Assembly (NCBI GenBank): GCA_963579025.1
Contig: CAUZFZ010000029.1
Location: 1 to 64,000 of the forward strand
DNA: 64,000 bases
DNA from: CAUZFZ01 sp963579025
GTDB taxonomy: Bacteria; Planctomycetota; Planctomycetia; Planctomycetales; Planctomycetaceae
Reading direction: 5' to 3'
Below, one piece after another: positions 41,180-50,241 of this stretch. Position numbers and translations under genes: made by a program. Under the pieces are notes generated by a model. That model saw only the letters and a program-made list of their open reading frames with translations. It had not been told where the DNA came from and searched no databases. The stretch's first letter is position 1; every line of letters starts with the position of its first letter.

Positions 41180-41209
41180 TTGACTCATTACTCTGAAACT
41201 TCCTATTCT
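41180..41209 (+). promoter_or_regulatory. Candidate promoter of small secreted protein
   Basis: TTGACT (41180-41185) and TATTCT (41204-41209) are 18 bases apart in an AT-rich stretch. The interval 40815-41311 is noticeably AT-rich and holds no gene besides the two divergent promoters. Confidence 0.35.
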
Positions 41210-41311
41210 TCCGATTGTCACACTGTCAAGAAGGTTGAACAGTTGGTGCATCAGCCAGTAGCCTGACGCACCTGTCCCAGGCAGAGTATTCAAATCAACA
41301 GGAGACGTATC

Positions 41312-41764
41312 ATGCTGAGAGGAATCACGAGTGGACTGAGTGTCGCGGTGCTGGCCTTGGGGCTGACCCCGGCAGACGCGAATGCTCAAACGGAGGCATT
41401 GAATTTTGAAGCGATTAAGGAGCTACGGAATGACGTTGGCAAATTGAACAAGGGCGTCACTGCGATCCAGCAGGACATCAGCAAGTTGGTAAGCCACGTC
41501 AATGCGCACGGCACATTAGCGGGAGGACATGTGCACCATGCGGATGATCTGTCCGGACAATTGGAGGAAGTTCTCGCCGACTACGATCGCGCGGAGCAAA
41601 AACGACGGCTCGCGTGCGCGATCAAGGACCTTCTGAAATGCGCCGACAACTGTGCCAACTGCGACGGCAAGGACACCAAGAAGAGCAGCTACTCGACAAT
41701 GAGCTACTACCAACCGGTGTACTACACGCCCAAGTACTCGAAGAAGTGGTTCTACTGCGATTGA
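41312..41764 (+). CDS. Small secreted Cys- and Tyr-rich protein
   Basis: 150 residues with AGGAG ten bases before the ATG. Signal peptide (ISVAVLALGL-type core, cut near ANAQ at about 26), a heptad-rich helix (IKELRNDVGKLNKGVTAIQ...), a cysteine cluster (CAIKDLLKCADNCANC, about 107-122) and a Tyr/Ser/Lys tail (SYYQPVYYTPKYSKKWFYCD, the last 20 residues). It looks like an extracellular structural or adhesive protein capable of disulfide or tyrosine cross-links. It is the only plus-strand gene in the exoprotein block and has its own terminator. No family recognised. Confidence 0.8.
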   Translation: MLRGITSGLSVAVLALGLTPADANAQTEALNFEAIKELRNDVGKLNKGVTAIQQDISKLVSHVNAHGTLAGGHVHHADDLSGQLEEVLADYDRAEQKRRLACAIKDLLKCADNCANCDGKDTKKSSYSTMSYYQPVYYTPKYSKKWFYCD

Positions 41765-41914
41765 AGGCAACCGGTTCCCAGCCCCGCGCGTCTGATCACT
41801 GTCGCGGCGTCACTTGCTTAACGCCGTGAGCCTGGTGTTTGAAGTGCTGCCCAAGTCGGGCCGGGACAGCTCTGCCGACATGGATTTCAGTGGAGCAGTA
41901 TGAAGTCAAGACTG

Positions 41915-41944
41915 AAACGCCCGCTTCCAGTGAAGCGGGCGTTT
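41915..41944. terminator. Bidirectional intrinsic terminator
   Basis: A perfect 13-bp stem (AAACGCCCGCTTC, 41915-41927, with 41932-41944) and a CAGT loop are followed by TTCGTTTTC. It lies between the convergent small secreted protein and the ABC permease and can serve both. Confidence 0.8.
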
Positions 41945-42009
41945 TTCGTTTTCAATTCACAGATTCCGGACTCGTTCGCGAACTCCAGTTGGTGAGCGAG
42001 TCGGATTCG

Positions 42010-43635
42010 TCACGCCACCGGCGTTTTCCAGGCCGGTGACGATTCGCTGCGGCCCAGCCAGTGGTCGGCTCGCCATTGGCAGTAACCGCGGATGGCAAGC
42101 AGTAGGCCCCCGTAGAATGCTCCGCCCGTCGTGAGTGCTACGGCCAGTCGCCATGGTTCTCTGATGTTCGCCAATCGGGAAGCATTGCTCGGCAGACTGG
42201 CGGACAAGACGTGGACCAGCCACGTAGGACTCAGGAACAGATTAAACCGCAGTTCTTCGGGTCCCAGCGGCCGATCGAAGACGATACCCGGCACAAAGAT
42301 CCAGCCGGTGATCAGCAGAACGGAGCCGATCACCGCTCGCATCTGAGTCCTGGCTCGCAGGCCAATCAGCAGTGCTACCCACGCGCACAGCGGCATCAGG
42401 ATGGCGACGGTCATGATCGACCCGGCCAGCCACACGAACGCCAGTGGGGACGGAAATAGAGTCAGACTCGTCGCGCAGAAGACGGTTAACAGAGGGATCG
42501 CCAGAGTCCACATGGTGCCTTTCACGCCGTCCATGTACTGCCGCACGATTTCCTGGCCGCTCAGCGGCGCGGCGAGCAGTATGCCAAACGTCTGGCGCAC
42601 CCGCTCGCCAGGAATCACGCTGGCCATTCGCAGCGTCAACACCATGACAGCGATCAGCCACAGGAAGTCGATCGCGAAGAATGCGACGTCATATTTCCGG
42701 TCCATCATCACCGGGAACATCAGAAGGACCACCGGCAACTCCAGCACCAGAAACACATGCACAAGATGCTGCGTTTTGCTGAGTGCCCGTTTCTTTGTCT
42801 CTCGCCACGAGATCGCCTTCGTGTCCGGCAGCGTCCGCCGATCGCGGAATACCCACAGGCCCGCGTCGGCAAAGAAGGTGTCGAACTTTCCGAACGCTTT
42901 GAAGAACTGATTACGACGGGGCTCGGTGGCGGCGGCGTGCAGTCGCGATGTCGCCTTGCCCAGTGCAATCGCACTGATCACAACCCCCGCGCCCGTGAAG
43001 ATCACGAGGAACGTCATCGATTCGACGGCAACGTTGATGCAGCAGGAACCAGGAATCATGAGCCCCAGCATGGAAAACACAGTGCTCATGAATGCGGAGA
43101 CCACCGAGTTGCGCTTCACTGACCAGTACATGCACACCGATCCGAGCGTCACGATCAGGACGCCCAGGGCAGTGATGGTGGCCGCGAGCTGTCGTGTATC
43201 GACGCCTCCCAGCGAGTAGCCGAAAGCCAGCAGAGGCATCGAGATCAGCAGCAGCGTGATCATGACCCACACGCGACTCAGCAACTTCTCGACGACGATC
43301 CGGAAGGGACTGATCTGAGTCGTCAGCAGCGTTGTAAGTGTGTCCCGGTCCTTTTCATCAACGATCGCTCCGGCTGTGATGACCGGCATCAGAATGCATA
43401 CGGCCACGACCAGCCACATGGTCAGCTCGTGAAAGACACCGGCGCCGCTACCCAGACCGGATGTTGAGCTGATCGTCAGCGACCAGCCGAGTCGCTCGGT
43501 GGTCCGCCAGAAGACGAAGCCCAGAAATATAGTGGCAAAGACGGTGCGCAGGACAAACATCCGCCCGCGCGCCGAGAGCTCTTTCAGCTCACGCACCAGG
43601 ACCGGGAAACCCATCCGTGAACGCTTACGTGGCAT
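42010..43635 (-). CDS. ABC-2-type transporter permease
   Basis: About 541 residues with some twelve hydrophobic segments. The motif AGAIVDEKDRDTLTTLLTTQISPFRIVVEKL is the hallmark loop of ABC-2 permeases of the export/Gld type, and a second similar loop (VIPGERVRQTFGILLAAPLSGQEIV) shows that two permease halves are fused. A Cys pair (SCCINVA) sits in a membrane segment. No ATPase gene adjoins, so the partner must be elsewhere. The ATG at 43635 (MPRKRSRMGF) is preferred over the frame start at 43662. Substrate unknown. Confidence 0.85.
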   Translation of the reverse strand: MPRKRSRMGFPVLVRELKELSARGRMFVLRTVFATIFLGFVFWRTTERLGWSLTISSTSGLGSGAGVFHELTMWLVVAVCILMPVITAGAIVDEKDRDTLTTLLTTQISPFRIVVEKLLSRVWVMITLLLISMPLLAFGYSLGGVDTRQLAATITALGVLIVTLGSVCMYWSVKRNSVVSAFMSTVFSMLGLMIPGSCCINVAVESMTFLVIFTGAGVVISAIALGKATSRLHAAATEPRRNQFFKAFGKFDTFFADAGLWVFRDRRTLPDTKAISWRETKKRALSKTQHLVHVFLVLELPVVLLMFPVMMDRKYDVAFFAIDFLWLIAVMVLTLRMASVIPGERVRQTFGILLAAPLSGQEIVRQYMDGVKGTMWTLAIPLLTVFCATSLTLFPSPLAFVWLAGSIMTVAILMPLCAWVALLIGLRARTQMRAVIGSVLLITGWIFVPGIVFDRPLGPEELRFNLFLSPTWLVHVLSASLPSNASRLANIREPWRLAVALTTGGAFYGGLLLAIRGYCQWRADHWLGRSESSPAWKTPVA

Positions 43636-43708
43636 GCTGTGTGCCCTGGTGAACAAAACCAAGGCTCATGCTATCGTCGCGATCAAGGGTACGAAAGAGG
43701 CTCGAACG

Positions 43709-46201
43709 TCACTCTTCGATGAGTCCGTCGGTCGCTTTCTGATTGCGCAAACTCTTGAGTTGATCGAGCAGGCCATCTATTTCCTTTTGGACATCCGGCG
43801 TCTGCCGAATGACAAGCGATCGGGTCGCCGAGTGCCCTCGCACCACGCCTTGCCCACCAACTTCCGACCAGGACTCGGCCGCAACGGATTCCTCGATAAT
43901 CGTTCGTAATCTCTCCAGACCCTCTTCAACCGTCTCGCCCCAAAGCAATAGACCGTCCACAGGATAACTGACCGTGACCGGAGGCCCTTTCAGGGCCTGT
44001 TGCGACCTGATCACGAGAGCTTCGTCGCGAATCTGCCAGCCAAGGTGCATCGGCTCAAGCATAAGACTCAGTGCCGACTCAATCCTTATGCCATATACGT
44101 CGATCGTGACCGGTGTTTTTTCGGACACGCCCTCTTCTTCAAGGGACGGAAGATCAAGCACAAGATTGACGCCTGCAGCCTCTTGCACGTGTTCCAGCAC
44201 GTCCCGGAGAGGCGTGACCTCGAAATGGAGCGAGATCCTCTGTTTCAGACTTCGTTCAATGTCCATCTCGGTCAGGCTGATTTGCGTTCCCGGAAGCTCC
44301 TGTATGTGCATCCCTTTTGGCGGCTCCTTCCGGCTACGCAACGACGTCTTGATGGAATCCGGGTCAAGCACGCGGACGACATAGATCTGCGGCTCCGATT
44401 CATCGTCAGTCCAGATTGTCAGGCTCGTCGATCCCGGTTTCAGGCCGATCAGGCCAAGCTTCGTCGGTGTGAACTGAACCATTTCCAGCGTCTTTGAATC
44501 GGCGATCGCAATGCGGGTGATCGGCGATTCCTGATTCATAAGACGCTGATGTCCCACCGCAACGGTGATCGGCCAGGCGTCCTCGGGGTGACTTTTCTTC
44601 ACGGGGTATGGAATCGGACGCGGAGGTTGAACAACGAACTCGAGTTCTATCCGGGCTGTGCCTCCATCCGTTTCCAGTGTCAACCCGGTGTGGCCTGCTT
44701 TCAACGGGATCAATCTGAGCATCTGCGGTGAAAGTGCCTGTACCTTGATAATCTCCGAATCGAATCCATCGACACGGACTATGCGGCCGTCACTTTGCGG
44801 AACTGCGACTGTTTCCGAGCGACCCACGTGCATTGTGATCTGGCGGGAGGAACCAGCTTTCAGTTCGATGGACCCTTGACCCTGCTGCGTATTGTCAATG
44901 GCCTCGTTCACTCGCGGTTTGTCGTTTCCTACCTGCTGGACGGTGTGTGGGACGGGCCACGCAGCGCGCAACGGTGGCGGACCAGGTTTCTTGATCGTCA
45001 CTCGACGCCCGATCTGCTGATCACGCTCTTCCAGAGCGCTCCGCAACTCGGCGACGTCCTCTTTCAACTCGCGAATGACGGCTCGCAGTGATCGAACTTC
45101 GTTGAGTATCTGTTGCAGGTCGGTCGAAGAAGCGGCCGGCGCCGAGTCTCCGGCCGTGTCCGGTACAACTCGCACAAAGTCCGAAGGCGGCAGTGCGACT
45201 CCTCCGACGCGCATGTGGTTCAATACCATCGGATAAAACTGCTCTGCGATCTCGATGATCTGATTAATGATCTCGGGTTCGCGCACTGTTCCAGTCAGCA
45301 CGGCGGCGTCCTGTATCTTGCTGACATGCACCTGTGCCGTCGGAAAACGGATATCAAGAATGTGCTGCAGGTGTCGCGCGTCGCCGGCCACGAAAACGTC
45401 GATACGCTCTAATCGACTGCCTTCGTCGTACACTGTGAGGGATGTGACCCCCGGCTTGAGAGCTCCGATGGCGATCCCGCACACGGCCGGTGGTTTGATG
45501 CCCTCGACAATGATTTCGGCATCGAGAAACTCGGGATCAAAATCGACACCCGATGCAGGCCAGTTCAGATCAATGACCTTAAGGCAGTTTTCAACGACTT
45601 CGACGGTATTCGGCCGCTCATCGACTGCGGTCAGCCGCGTTGGGGCCTGCTGGTGGCCGGCCCGTCGGATTGGCGGGGACGAAGCCGTTGTGGATCGTGG
45701 GAGCGTCTGGGCGACGTGCGGAATCAACCGCAGATAGACGCCTCTTGGATCCTCACCAAGACCTCGTTCCACATCAAGAAGTCGCTCGACGGTTTCCAGT
45801 GGCGCGGCCATTCGTGTAATCGCGCCCCCTTCAAGAAACCTGATATCGAGAACGATTGCCTCGCCGACCCGTTCGACGTGGCCGCCTTTGATCATCCCAT
45901 AGACGTCGACGATCTGGTCTTTCAGCCTGTGATCCGGGGAGACTGCTGGAACAAGCGTTGTTTCGCAGATGCGCCAGTCGCGAGGCAGAATCCTGCCGGG
46001 TTGTTCATCTGCCGCGCCAACCTGGACGATCCCCGTGAGTCCAGCGTCGCTGTTGACACCGGTGGCAGTCAGCGGTGTCCCTGTCCGCAGCTCCGGACCG
46101 GGGAATTCCGTCGACTGAGCACACGCCGTCGCCAGGTGGCATCCAGCCAGTAGCAGCGTAGCAATGGCAACGCCCATCAATTTGTTTCGTGCATCCGGCA
46201 T
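43709..46201 (-). CDS. Pilus-assembly/secretin N-domain protein, probable lipoprotein
   Basis: About 830 residues from ATG at 46201, which has GGAGGG six bases upstream. The signal segment contains a lipobox-like LLAGC. The protein holds repeated CpaC/RcpA-type N-domains (VVENCLKVIDLNWPASGVD; RSETVAVPQSDGRIVRVDGF; MNQESPITRIAIADSKTLEM), a coiled-coil (LQQILNEVRSLRAVIRELKE) and a C-terminal STN-like domain (ISLHFEVTPLRDVLEHV...), but no secretin beta-barrel. It may dock to a secretion system in the envelope or be a stand-alone scaffold. No pilus genes lie nearby. Confidence 0.8.
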   Translation of the reverse strand: MPDARNKLMGVAIATLLLAGCHLATACAQSTEFPGPELRTGTPLTATGVNSDAGLTGIVQVGAADEQPGRILPRDWRICETTLVPAVSPDHRLKDQIVDVYGMIKGGHVERVGEAIVLDIRFLEGGAITRMAAPLETVERLLDVERGLGEDPRGVYLRLIPHVAQTLPRSTTASSPPIRRAGHQQAPTRLTAVDERPNTVEVVENCLKVIDLNWPASGVDFDPEFLDAEIIVEGIKPPAVCGIAIGALKPGVTSLTVYDEGSRLERIDVFVAGDARHLQHILDIRFPTAQVHVSKIQDAAVLTGTVREPEIINQIIEIAEQFYPMVLNHMRVGGVALPPSDFVRVVPDTAGDSAPAASSTDLQQILNEVRSLRAVIRELKEDVAELRSALEERDQQIGRRVTIKKPGPPPLRAAWPVPHTVQQVGNDKPRVNEAIDNTQQGQGSIELKAGSSRQITMHVGRSETVAVPQSDGRIVRVDGFDSEIIKVQALSPQMLRLIPLKAGHTGLTLETDGGTARIELEFVVQPPRPIPYPVKKSHPEDAWPITVAVGHQRLMNQESPITRIAIADSKTLEMVQFTPTKLGLIGLKPGSTSLTIWTDDESEPQIYVVRVLDPDSIKTSLRSRKEPPKGMHIQELPGTQISLTEMDIERSLKQRISLHFEVTPLRDVLEHVQEAAGVNLVLDLPSLEEEGVSEKTPVTIDVYGIRIESALSLMLEPMHLGWQIRDEALVIRSQQALKGPPVTVSYPVDGLLLWGETVEEGLERLRTIIEESVAAESWSEVGGQGVVRGHSATRSLVIRQTPDVQKEIDGLLDQLKSLRNQKATDGLIEE

Positions 46202-46446
46202 TTGGATCCCTCCATCGGGTTGGACCGGCTCAAGCCGGCATTGGTTTCGCATTGGAATCGCGTCTGAACTACTGACCTTCTGCCGCTTCACTCACCGCTT
46301 CACGCAGAAGCTCGATCCGCTTCTGCAGTCCTTCTGCAACATTCCGTGCTGCCGAATCAACTGGAAGATCGGTCAGCAGCGGCTGCAGCAGACTTAAATT
46401 ACGAGGTTGCTGCCGCCGCGGCTCCGTTTGTTGCGTGTTCCTTCGA

Positions 46447-46466
46447 CCCCTGGCTCACGCCAGGGG
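46447..46466. repeat. Short perfect palindrome CCCCTGGC-TCAC-GCCAGGGG
   Basis: An 8-bp perfect stem with a TCAC loop, first of a series of repeat structures in the gene-free tract 46202-47548. Confidence 0.6.
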
Positions 46467-46607
46467 CTATGTGCTGTTGCCGCTATCGCGGCTGACTGGC
46501 TGTACGATTAATTTCGCTGCCGTCCATAACCCGGACGAGCCGGAACCAATCAGCCGGCACGCGTTAGCGTCCGGTTCCGCGAACCGTGGCTAACGCCCAG
46601 CGGCTGA

Positions 46608-46665
46608 TATTCATTGCGAAACGCCAGCGACAACATGTTGGTCGATCCCAGGATCGATGGGCCTA
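46608..46665 (+). repeat. 58-bp direct repeat, copy 1
   Basis: Begins TATTCATTGCGAAACGCCAG and includes CGACAACATGTTGGTCGAT; repeated with a few changes at 46922-46979. Confidence 0.8.
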
Positions 46666-46694
46666 CAGCGGCAAAACCGCAACCAAACAAAGAC

Positions 46695-46758
46695 TCACGC
46701 AAAGGCGCGAAGACGTAAAGTTCAATTCCGGCCTTTGCGTCTTCGCGCCTTTGCGTGA
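46695..46758. repeat. Perfect 20-bp inverted repeat
   Basis: TCACGCAAAGGCGCGAAGAC (46695-46714) pairs exactly with 46739-46758 around a 24-base loop. Confidence 0.8.
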
Positions 46759-46848
46759 GATTCGAAAGCGCGCACGGCGTGCATGCATGACGACTGAAGA
46801 ATCTATGCGGCTTCTGAGACGCACTCGGAAGCCAATGCCTGGCGGCAC

Positions 46849-46919
46849 GAATATCGAACAAGGAATGTCGAAGTCCGAAGTGAAGCACTTCATCATTCGA
46901 AATTCCTTGTTCGATATTC
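46849..46919. repeat. 18-bp inverted repeat with nested palindrome
   Basis: GAATATCGAACAAGGAAT (46849-46866) pairs exactly with 46902-46919; the loop contains GAAGTG-AAG-CACTTC. Confidence 0.8.
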
Positions 46920-46921
46920 GA

Positions 46922-46979
46922 TATTCATTGCGAAACTCCAGCGACAACATGTTGGTCGATCACGGGTTCGAAGGGCCTA
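46922..46979 (+). repeat. 58-bp direct repeat, copy 2
   Basis: Second copy of the element at 46608-46665, with the shared core CCAGCGACAACATGTTGGTC. Confidence 0.8.
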
Positions 46980-47018
46980 ACGAGGCTCCGCCTCAGACCG
47001 TTTGAACAGAAGAACGCA

Positions 47019-47061
47019 AAGGTCGCGAAGACGACTGAACGATGGAGCTCTTCGCGACCTT
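47019..47061. repeat. 13-bp inverted repeat
   Basis: AAGGTCGCGAAGA (47019-47031) pairs exactly with 47049-47061, with flanking GAACAGAA/TTCTGTTC also complementary. Its sequence resembles the AAGGCGCGAAGAC arm at 46695. Confidence 0.65.
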
Positions 47062-47237
47062 CTGTTCATGAACCATCGCTCGGCAAACTTGACTCAACTG
47101 CAACATGTTCTGATGAATAAGCGTAGCTTAGGCTCGACGCCAGCACGTACGGCGCACACGTTGGCCTGCACAAAGTGAATGCCGTTAATGGACTGCGTCA
47201 ATTGACGATTGTCGGTGTACCAGACACGAAACACAGA

Positions 47238-47266
47238 AAGGCCCGGTCTGATCCAGACCGGGCCTT
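47238..47266. terminator. Orphan intrinsic terminator
   Basis: A perfect 13-bp GC-rich stem (AAGGCCCGGTCTG, 47238-47250, with 47254-47266) and a 3-base loop are followed by TTTCGG on the plus strand. No gene ends near it on the plus strand, and the nearest minus-strand gene (M1 peptidase) ends 283 bases away. It may end an unseen small RNA, or the M1 transcript. Confidence 0.6.
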
Positions 47267-47548
47267 TTCGGATGTTGTGGAATGAAATGCAGCCGGCCAA
47301 TGCCACTTCACGCGCGGGCCAACGCTTAAGGCGGCAACAACGGCCGGCTGCGCGGGCATTATGCGGAAACGACCAGTTCTGTCTGCGTGAGTCTGCCCCA
47401 TTCTTTGGCAGATCTGCGGATTTCCACAATCCCACGCATCCATGTTCGTGGATGGGTAGGAGAATCTGTAGCAACGAACGCTGCCGCGACTTCTGTCCTG
47501 ACATGCGGCAGGTACGTCACGCAAGTACCGGTCCGGATTCGAAACCAG

Positions 47549-50170
47549 TCATTTCGCTTCCAGCTTAATTAGACGCTGTTCGAGTTCACGGTTTTGTTTC
47601 CGGGCATCTTCCACCTCACGCCGCAGACGTGCGAGCTCGGAATCGCCGCTCTCTGAGGTCCGAATCTTCTCCAGTGCCTTGCCGGCCGTATCCCGCGTCC
47701 AGTCGTACGGATCAGACTCGGCAAGCTGCTTAAGACGCGATTCGGCCGCCCGAGCCCGTGAACCCAGTTGCCCCAGACCACTGGCCAGACTGCCCCGCAA
47801 GCGCGGTCCGTCGCGATCGATAAGGTCGAGATAGTGCCTGACAACCCGATCGGCCACCGCCGTGGAGAGTTCGTTGCGGTTCACGTACTCAACCAACCGG
47901 CGAATCGCCTCGTGTCGGCACACATGCGGTTTGTCTGGCTGAGTCCACTCGAATAGCACCTCCAGCACGCTGTCGTCGGTCGAACGGGCGAGACCACGCA
48001 GTGCTGCGATTCGAATCGTCTCCCGATGTGATGCCTTGCCCAGCGCCGCCTTGAGCAGTTTGACCGGCGGTTCGCTGGACACTTCCGCCAGTGATGTCAG
48101 CAAGGCCGACTCGACAAAGTAACTTCGATCACCCTCGTCTGACTTCTTAGTGAGCGTTTCGATAACTTTTTCGTCGTTCGTAAACGCCGCCAGAGCGTTG
48201 GCACAGGCTCGGCGAACTTTCGGATGCTCCTGCGTCAATCCGTCAATCAGCGCGTCGCGTGCGATGTTCCCCTTCAGTTTGCCGAGCGCTTTCGCAGCTT
48301 CCGTGCGCACGGCATGGAACGGGTCCGTATTCAGACTCTTCTGCAGCAACTCACGACTCTTGTCGGTGCGGACTTCGGCGAAGTGTTCGACTGCGCGAAC
48401 CCGCTCAGGGACCGACGGTGCCGGGTTGGTGTCGGTCACCAGAAGCTGTGATTCCCACAGCCCGGGGTTCTTCTTTTCGCGGATCTTTGCCAGCAATGTG
48501 AAGTCGGGATCAACGCGTACGAGACTCGGCTTCTCCGTCATCGGCACGTACTCGATAAATTCCCGTTCTGTCATGAGACGATCGACCACGGCGCCGTCGG
48601 CTGTTGCGCCGGCGCTAAACGCGATTCGCACGGGAATGTGAAACAGGTCGCCCTTCTGTGTCTGCTTGACGTGAATCTTCATCTTCTGTTCGGCGGGCAG
48701 ATACTCGCTTTCGACCAGCAATTCCGGATGCCCTGGCCGCTCTGTCCAGTCATGAAAGAACCGCTCCAGTGAGACGCCGTACAACCGCTCAAAGACCTGC
48801 CGCAGATCGCTGGTCTCGGCTGACTGGTAGGCGTAAACCGTGCCGTACCTCTGCAACCCACGGAAGAAGTCTTCGTCACCCAGGCGGCTGCGGAGCATGT
48901 GTAACACCCACGCGCCCTTCGGATAGACGCGATTGTCGAACATCGAACCGGGATGCCGATATCGCCGATCCAGAACCGGCCGGCTGAGTGTCGTCCCCGA
49001 TCGAGCGGCACGCAGGTCCTGCAGCAGATGCCAGTCGCGTTCGTCGCGACCGTGCGCGTATTCGTCCCATAGGATCTCGGAGTACGTTGCGAATCCCTCG
49101 TTGAGCCACAGGTGCGACCAGTCCTTGCACGTCACCAGGTCGCCCCACCACTGATGCCCAAGTTCGTGAGCGATCAGCCAGTCGGGCGTACTGTCCAGTA
49201 TGGCCCGCTCGTCGTGCATTGCGCGGCCGTAAAGAGTCGTGGCGCTGGTGTTCTCCATCCCGCCAAACACGAACTGGTGCACGACCACTTGAGCGTACTT
49301 CTCCCACGGATACTCAATCCCGAACCGTTCGCTGAAGAAGTCGAGCATTCTGGTCGTGCGTCCGAACGTCCGCTGCGTGTCCGCGGCACGATTCTTCGGC
49401 ACGTAATACGTAACGGGTTTGCCACGCCATTCTTCCCGCGTGACTTCGAATTCACCCACGACCAGTGTCACCAGGTACGAAACGTGCGACTTCTCCTGAG
49501 CCCAGTGGAACATGACGTGGTCGCCGATCTTTCGGCGTGTGACCAGCCGGCCATTCGACAGCGCCTCGAACTTAGGATCGACACGCGCGATCAGCGATGT
49601 GGTCTGTCGTTCGTTTGGATTGTCCACACAGGGAAACCAGTAGCGGTTGGCGGTCGGTTCACCCTGGCTCCATACCATCCATGGTGTGTCGGGGGCCTTA
49701 TCAGTTGGTCCGAAGAAATAGAGCCCGGATCGAGGCTCACGCACCGAGTAGGGAATCTCCAATCGCCATTTCTGACCAGGGCGAACCGTGATTCCCTTCT
49801 TCTTGAGCACAGGGTGCTTGAGATCGATCTGCAGTTTTTCTCCCGTGTTGTAAACGGGCAGGTCCGGTCCGGCTCTGAACTTGCCGTCTTCCGGCGTCTT
49901 GCCTTCAGCGTCAACGGGCGACAGATAGGCGAGAGAAGTCTCGTGATCAACAGCATTAAGCGTGATCAACGATGTTGGCCGCAATAGAGTGAAATCGAGC
50001 CACACCGTGCCGGTGATTTTCTTCTGCTCCAGATCAACAAAGAGATCCAGTTTGATGTGATGCACATCAATGTCGCGGTCGGCCGTCGTACGCAGGGGCT
50101 CTTCGGCAGCAGCCGCTGAGCAAATCAGTGCAAGCAGCCCAGCAGAACACAGAACGCGAACACAGTGCAT
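47549..50170 (-). CDS. M1-family aminopeptidase with HEAT repeats
   Basis: 873 residues with a signal peptide (VLCSAGLLALICSAAAA). The M1 signature is complete: GGMEN at 303-307 (exopeptidase motif, usually GAMEN), HELGH with His335, Glu336 and His339, and Glu358 in LWLNEGF. After the catalytic domain (to about 560) come HEAT-like helical repeats (DALIDGLTQEHPKVRRACANAL, about 600-830) and a C-terminal coiled coil (LRREVEDARKQNRELEQRLIK). It is a zinc aminopeptidase acting outside the cytoplasm; the HEAT part may bind substrates or partners. Full length. Confidence 0.95.
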   Translation of the reverse strand: MHCVRVLCSAGLLALICSAAAAEEPLRTTADRDIDVHHIKLDLFVDLEQKKITGTVWLDFTLLRPTSLITLNAVDHETSLAYLSPVDAEGKTPEDGKFRAGPDLPVYNTGEKLQIDLKHPVLKKKGITVRPGQKWRLEIPYSVREPRSGLYFFGPTDKAPDTPWMVWSQGEPTANRYWFPCVDNPNERQTTSLIARVDPKFEALSNGRLVTRRKIGDHVMFHWAQEKSHVSYLVTLVVGEFEVTREEWRGKPVTYYVPKNRAADTQRTFGRTTRMLDFFSERFGIEYPWEKYAQVVVHQFVFGGMENTSATTLYGRAMHDERAILDSTPDWLIAHELGHQWWGDLVTCKDWSHLWLNEGFATYSEILWDEYAHGRDERDWHLLQDLRAARSGTTLSRPVLDRRYRHPGSMFDNRVYPKGAWVLHMLRSRLGDEDFFRGLQRYGTVYAYQSAETSDLRQVFERLYGVSLERFFHDWTERPGHPELLVESEYLPAEQKMKIHVKQTQKGDLFHIPVRIAFSAGATADGAVVDRLMTEREFIEYVPMTEKPSLVRVDPDFTLLAKIREKKNPGLWESQLLVTDTNPAPSVPERVRAVEHFAEVRTDKSRELLQKSLNTDPFHAVRTEAAKALGKLKGNIARDALIDGLTQEHPKVRRACANALAAFTNDEKVIETLTKKSDEGDRSYFVESALLTSLAEVSSEPPVKLLKAALGKASHRETIRIAALRGLARSTDDSVLEVLFEWTQPDKPHVCRHEAIRRLVEYVNRNELSTAVADRVVRHYLDLIDRDGPRLRGSLASGLGQLGSRARAAESRLKQLAESDPYDWTRDTAGKALEKIRTSESGDSELARLRREVEDARKQNRELEQRLIKLEAK

Positions 50171-50241
50171 GTTTCAGACCTTTGGAAACCGATGAATGGT
50201 GGCCAATTCCTGCAATCGCGAGCGACGTGTGGTCACTCGTC

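Noticed and set aside
46202..47548. Search for a gene in the 1.3-kb repeat tract
   Set aside because: Frames of up to 139 codons exist, but all are built from repeat arms or lack start sites; none has protein-like composition.
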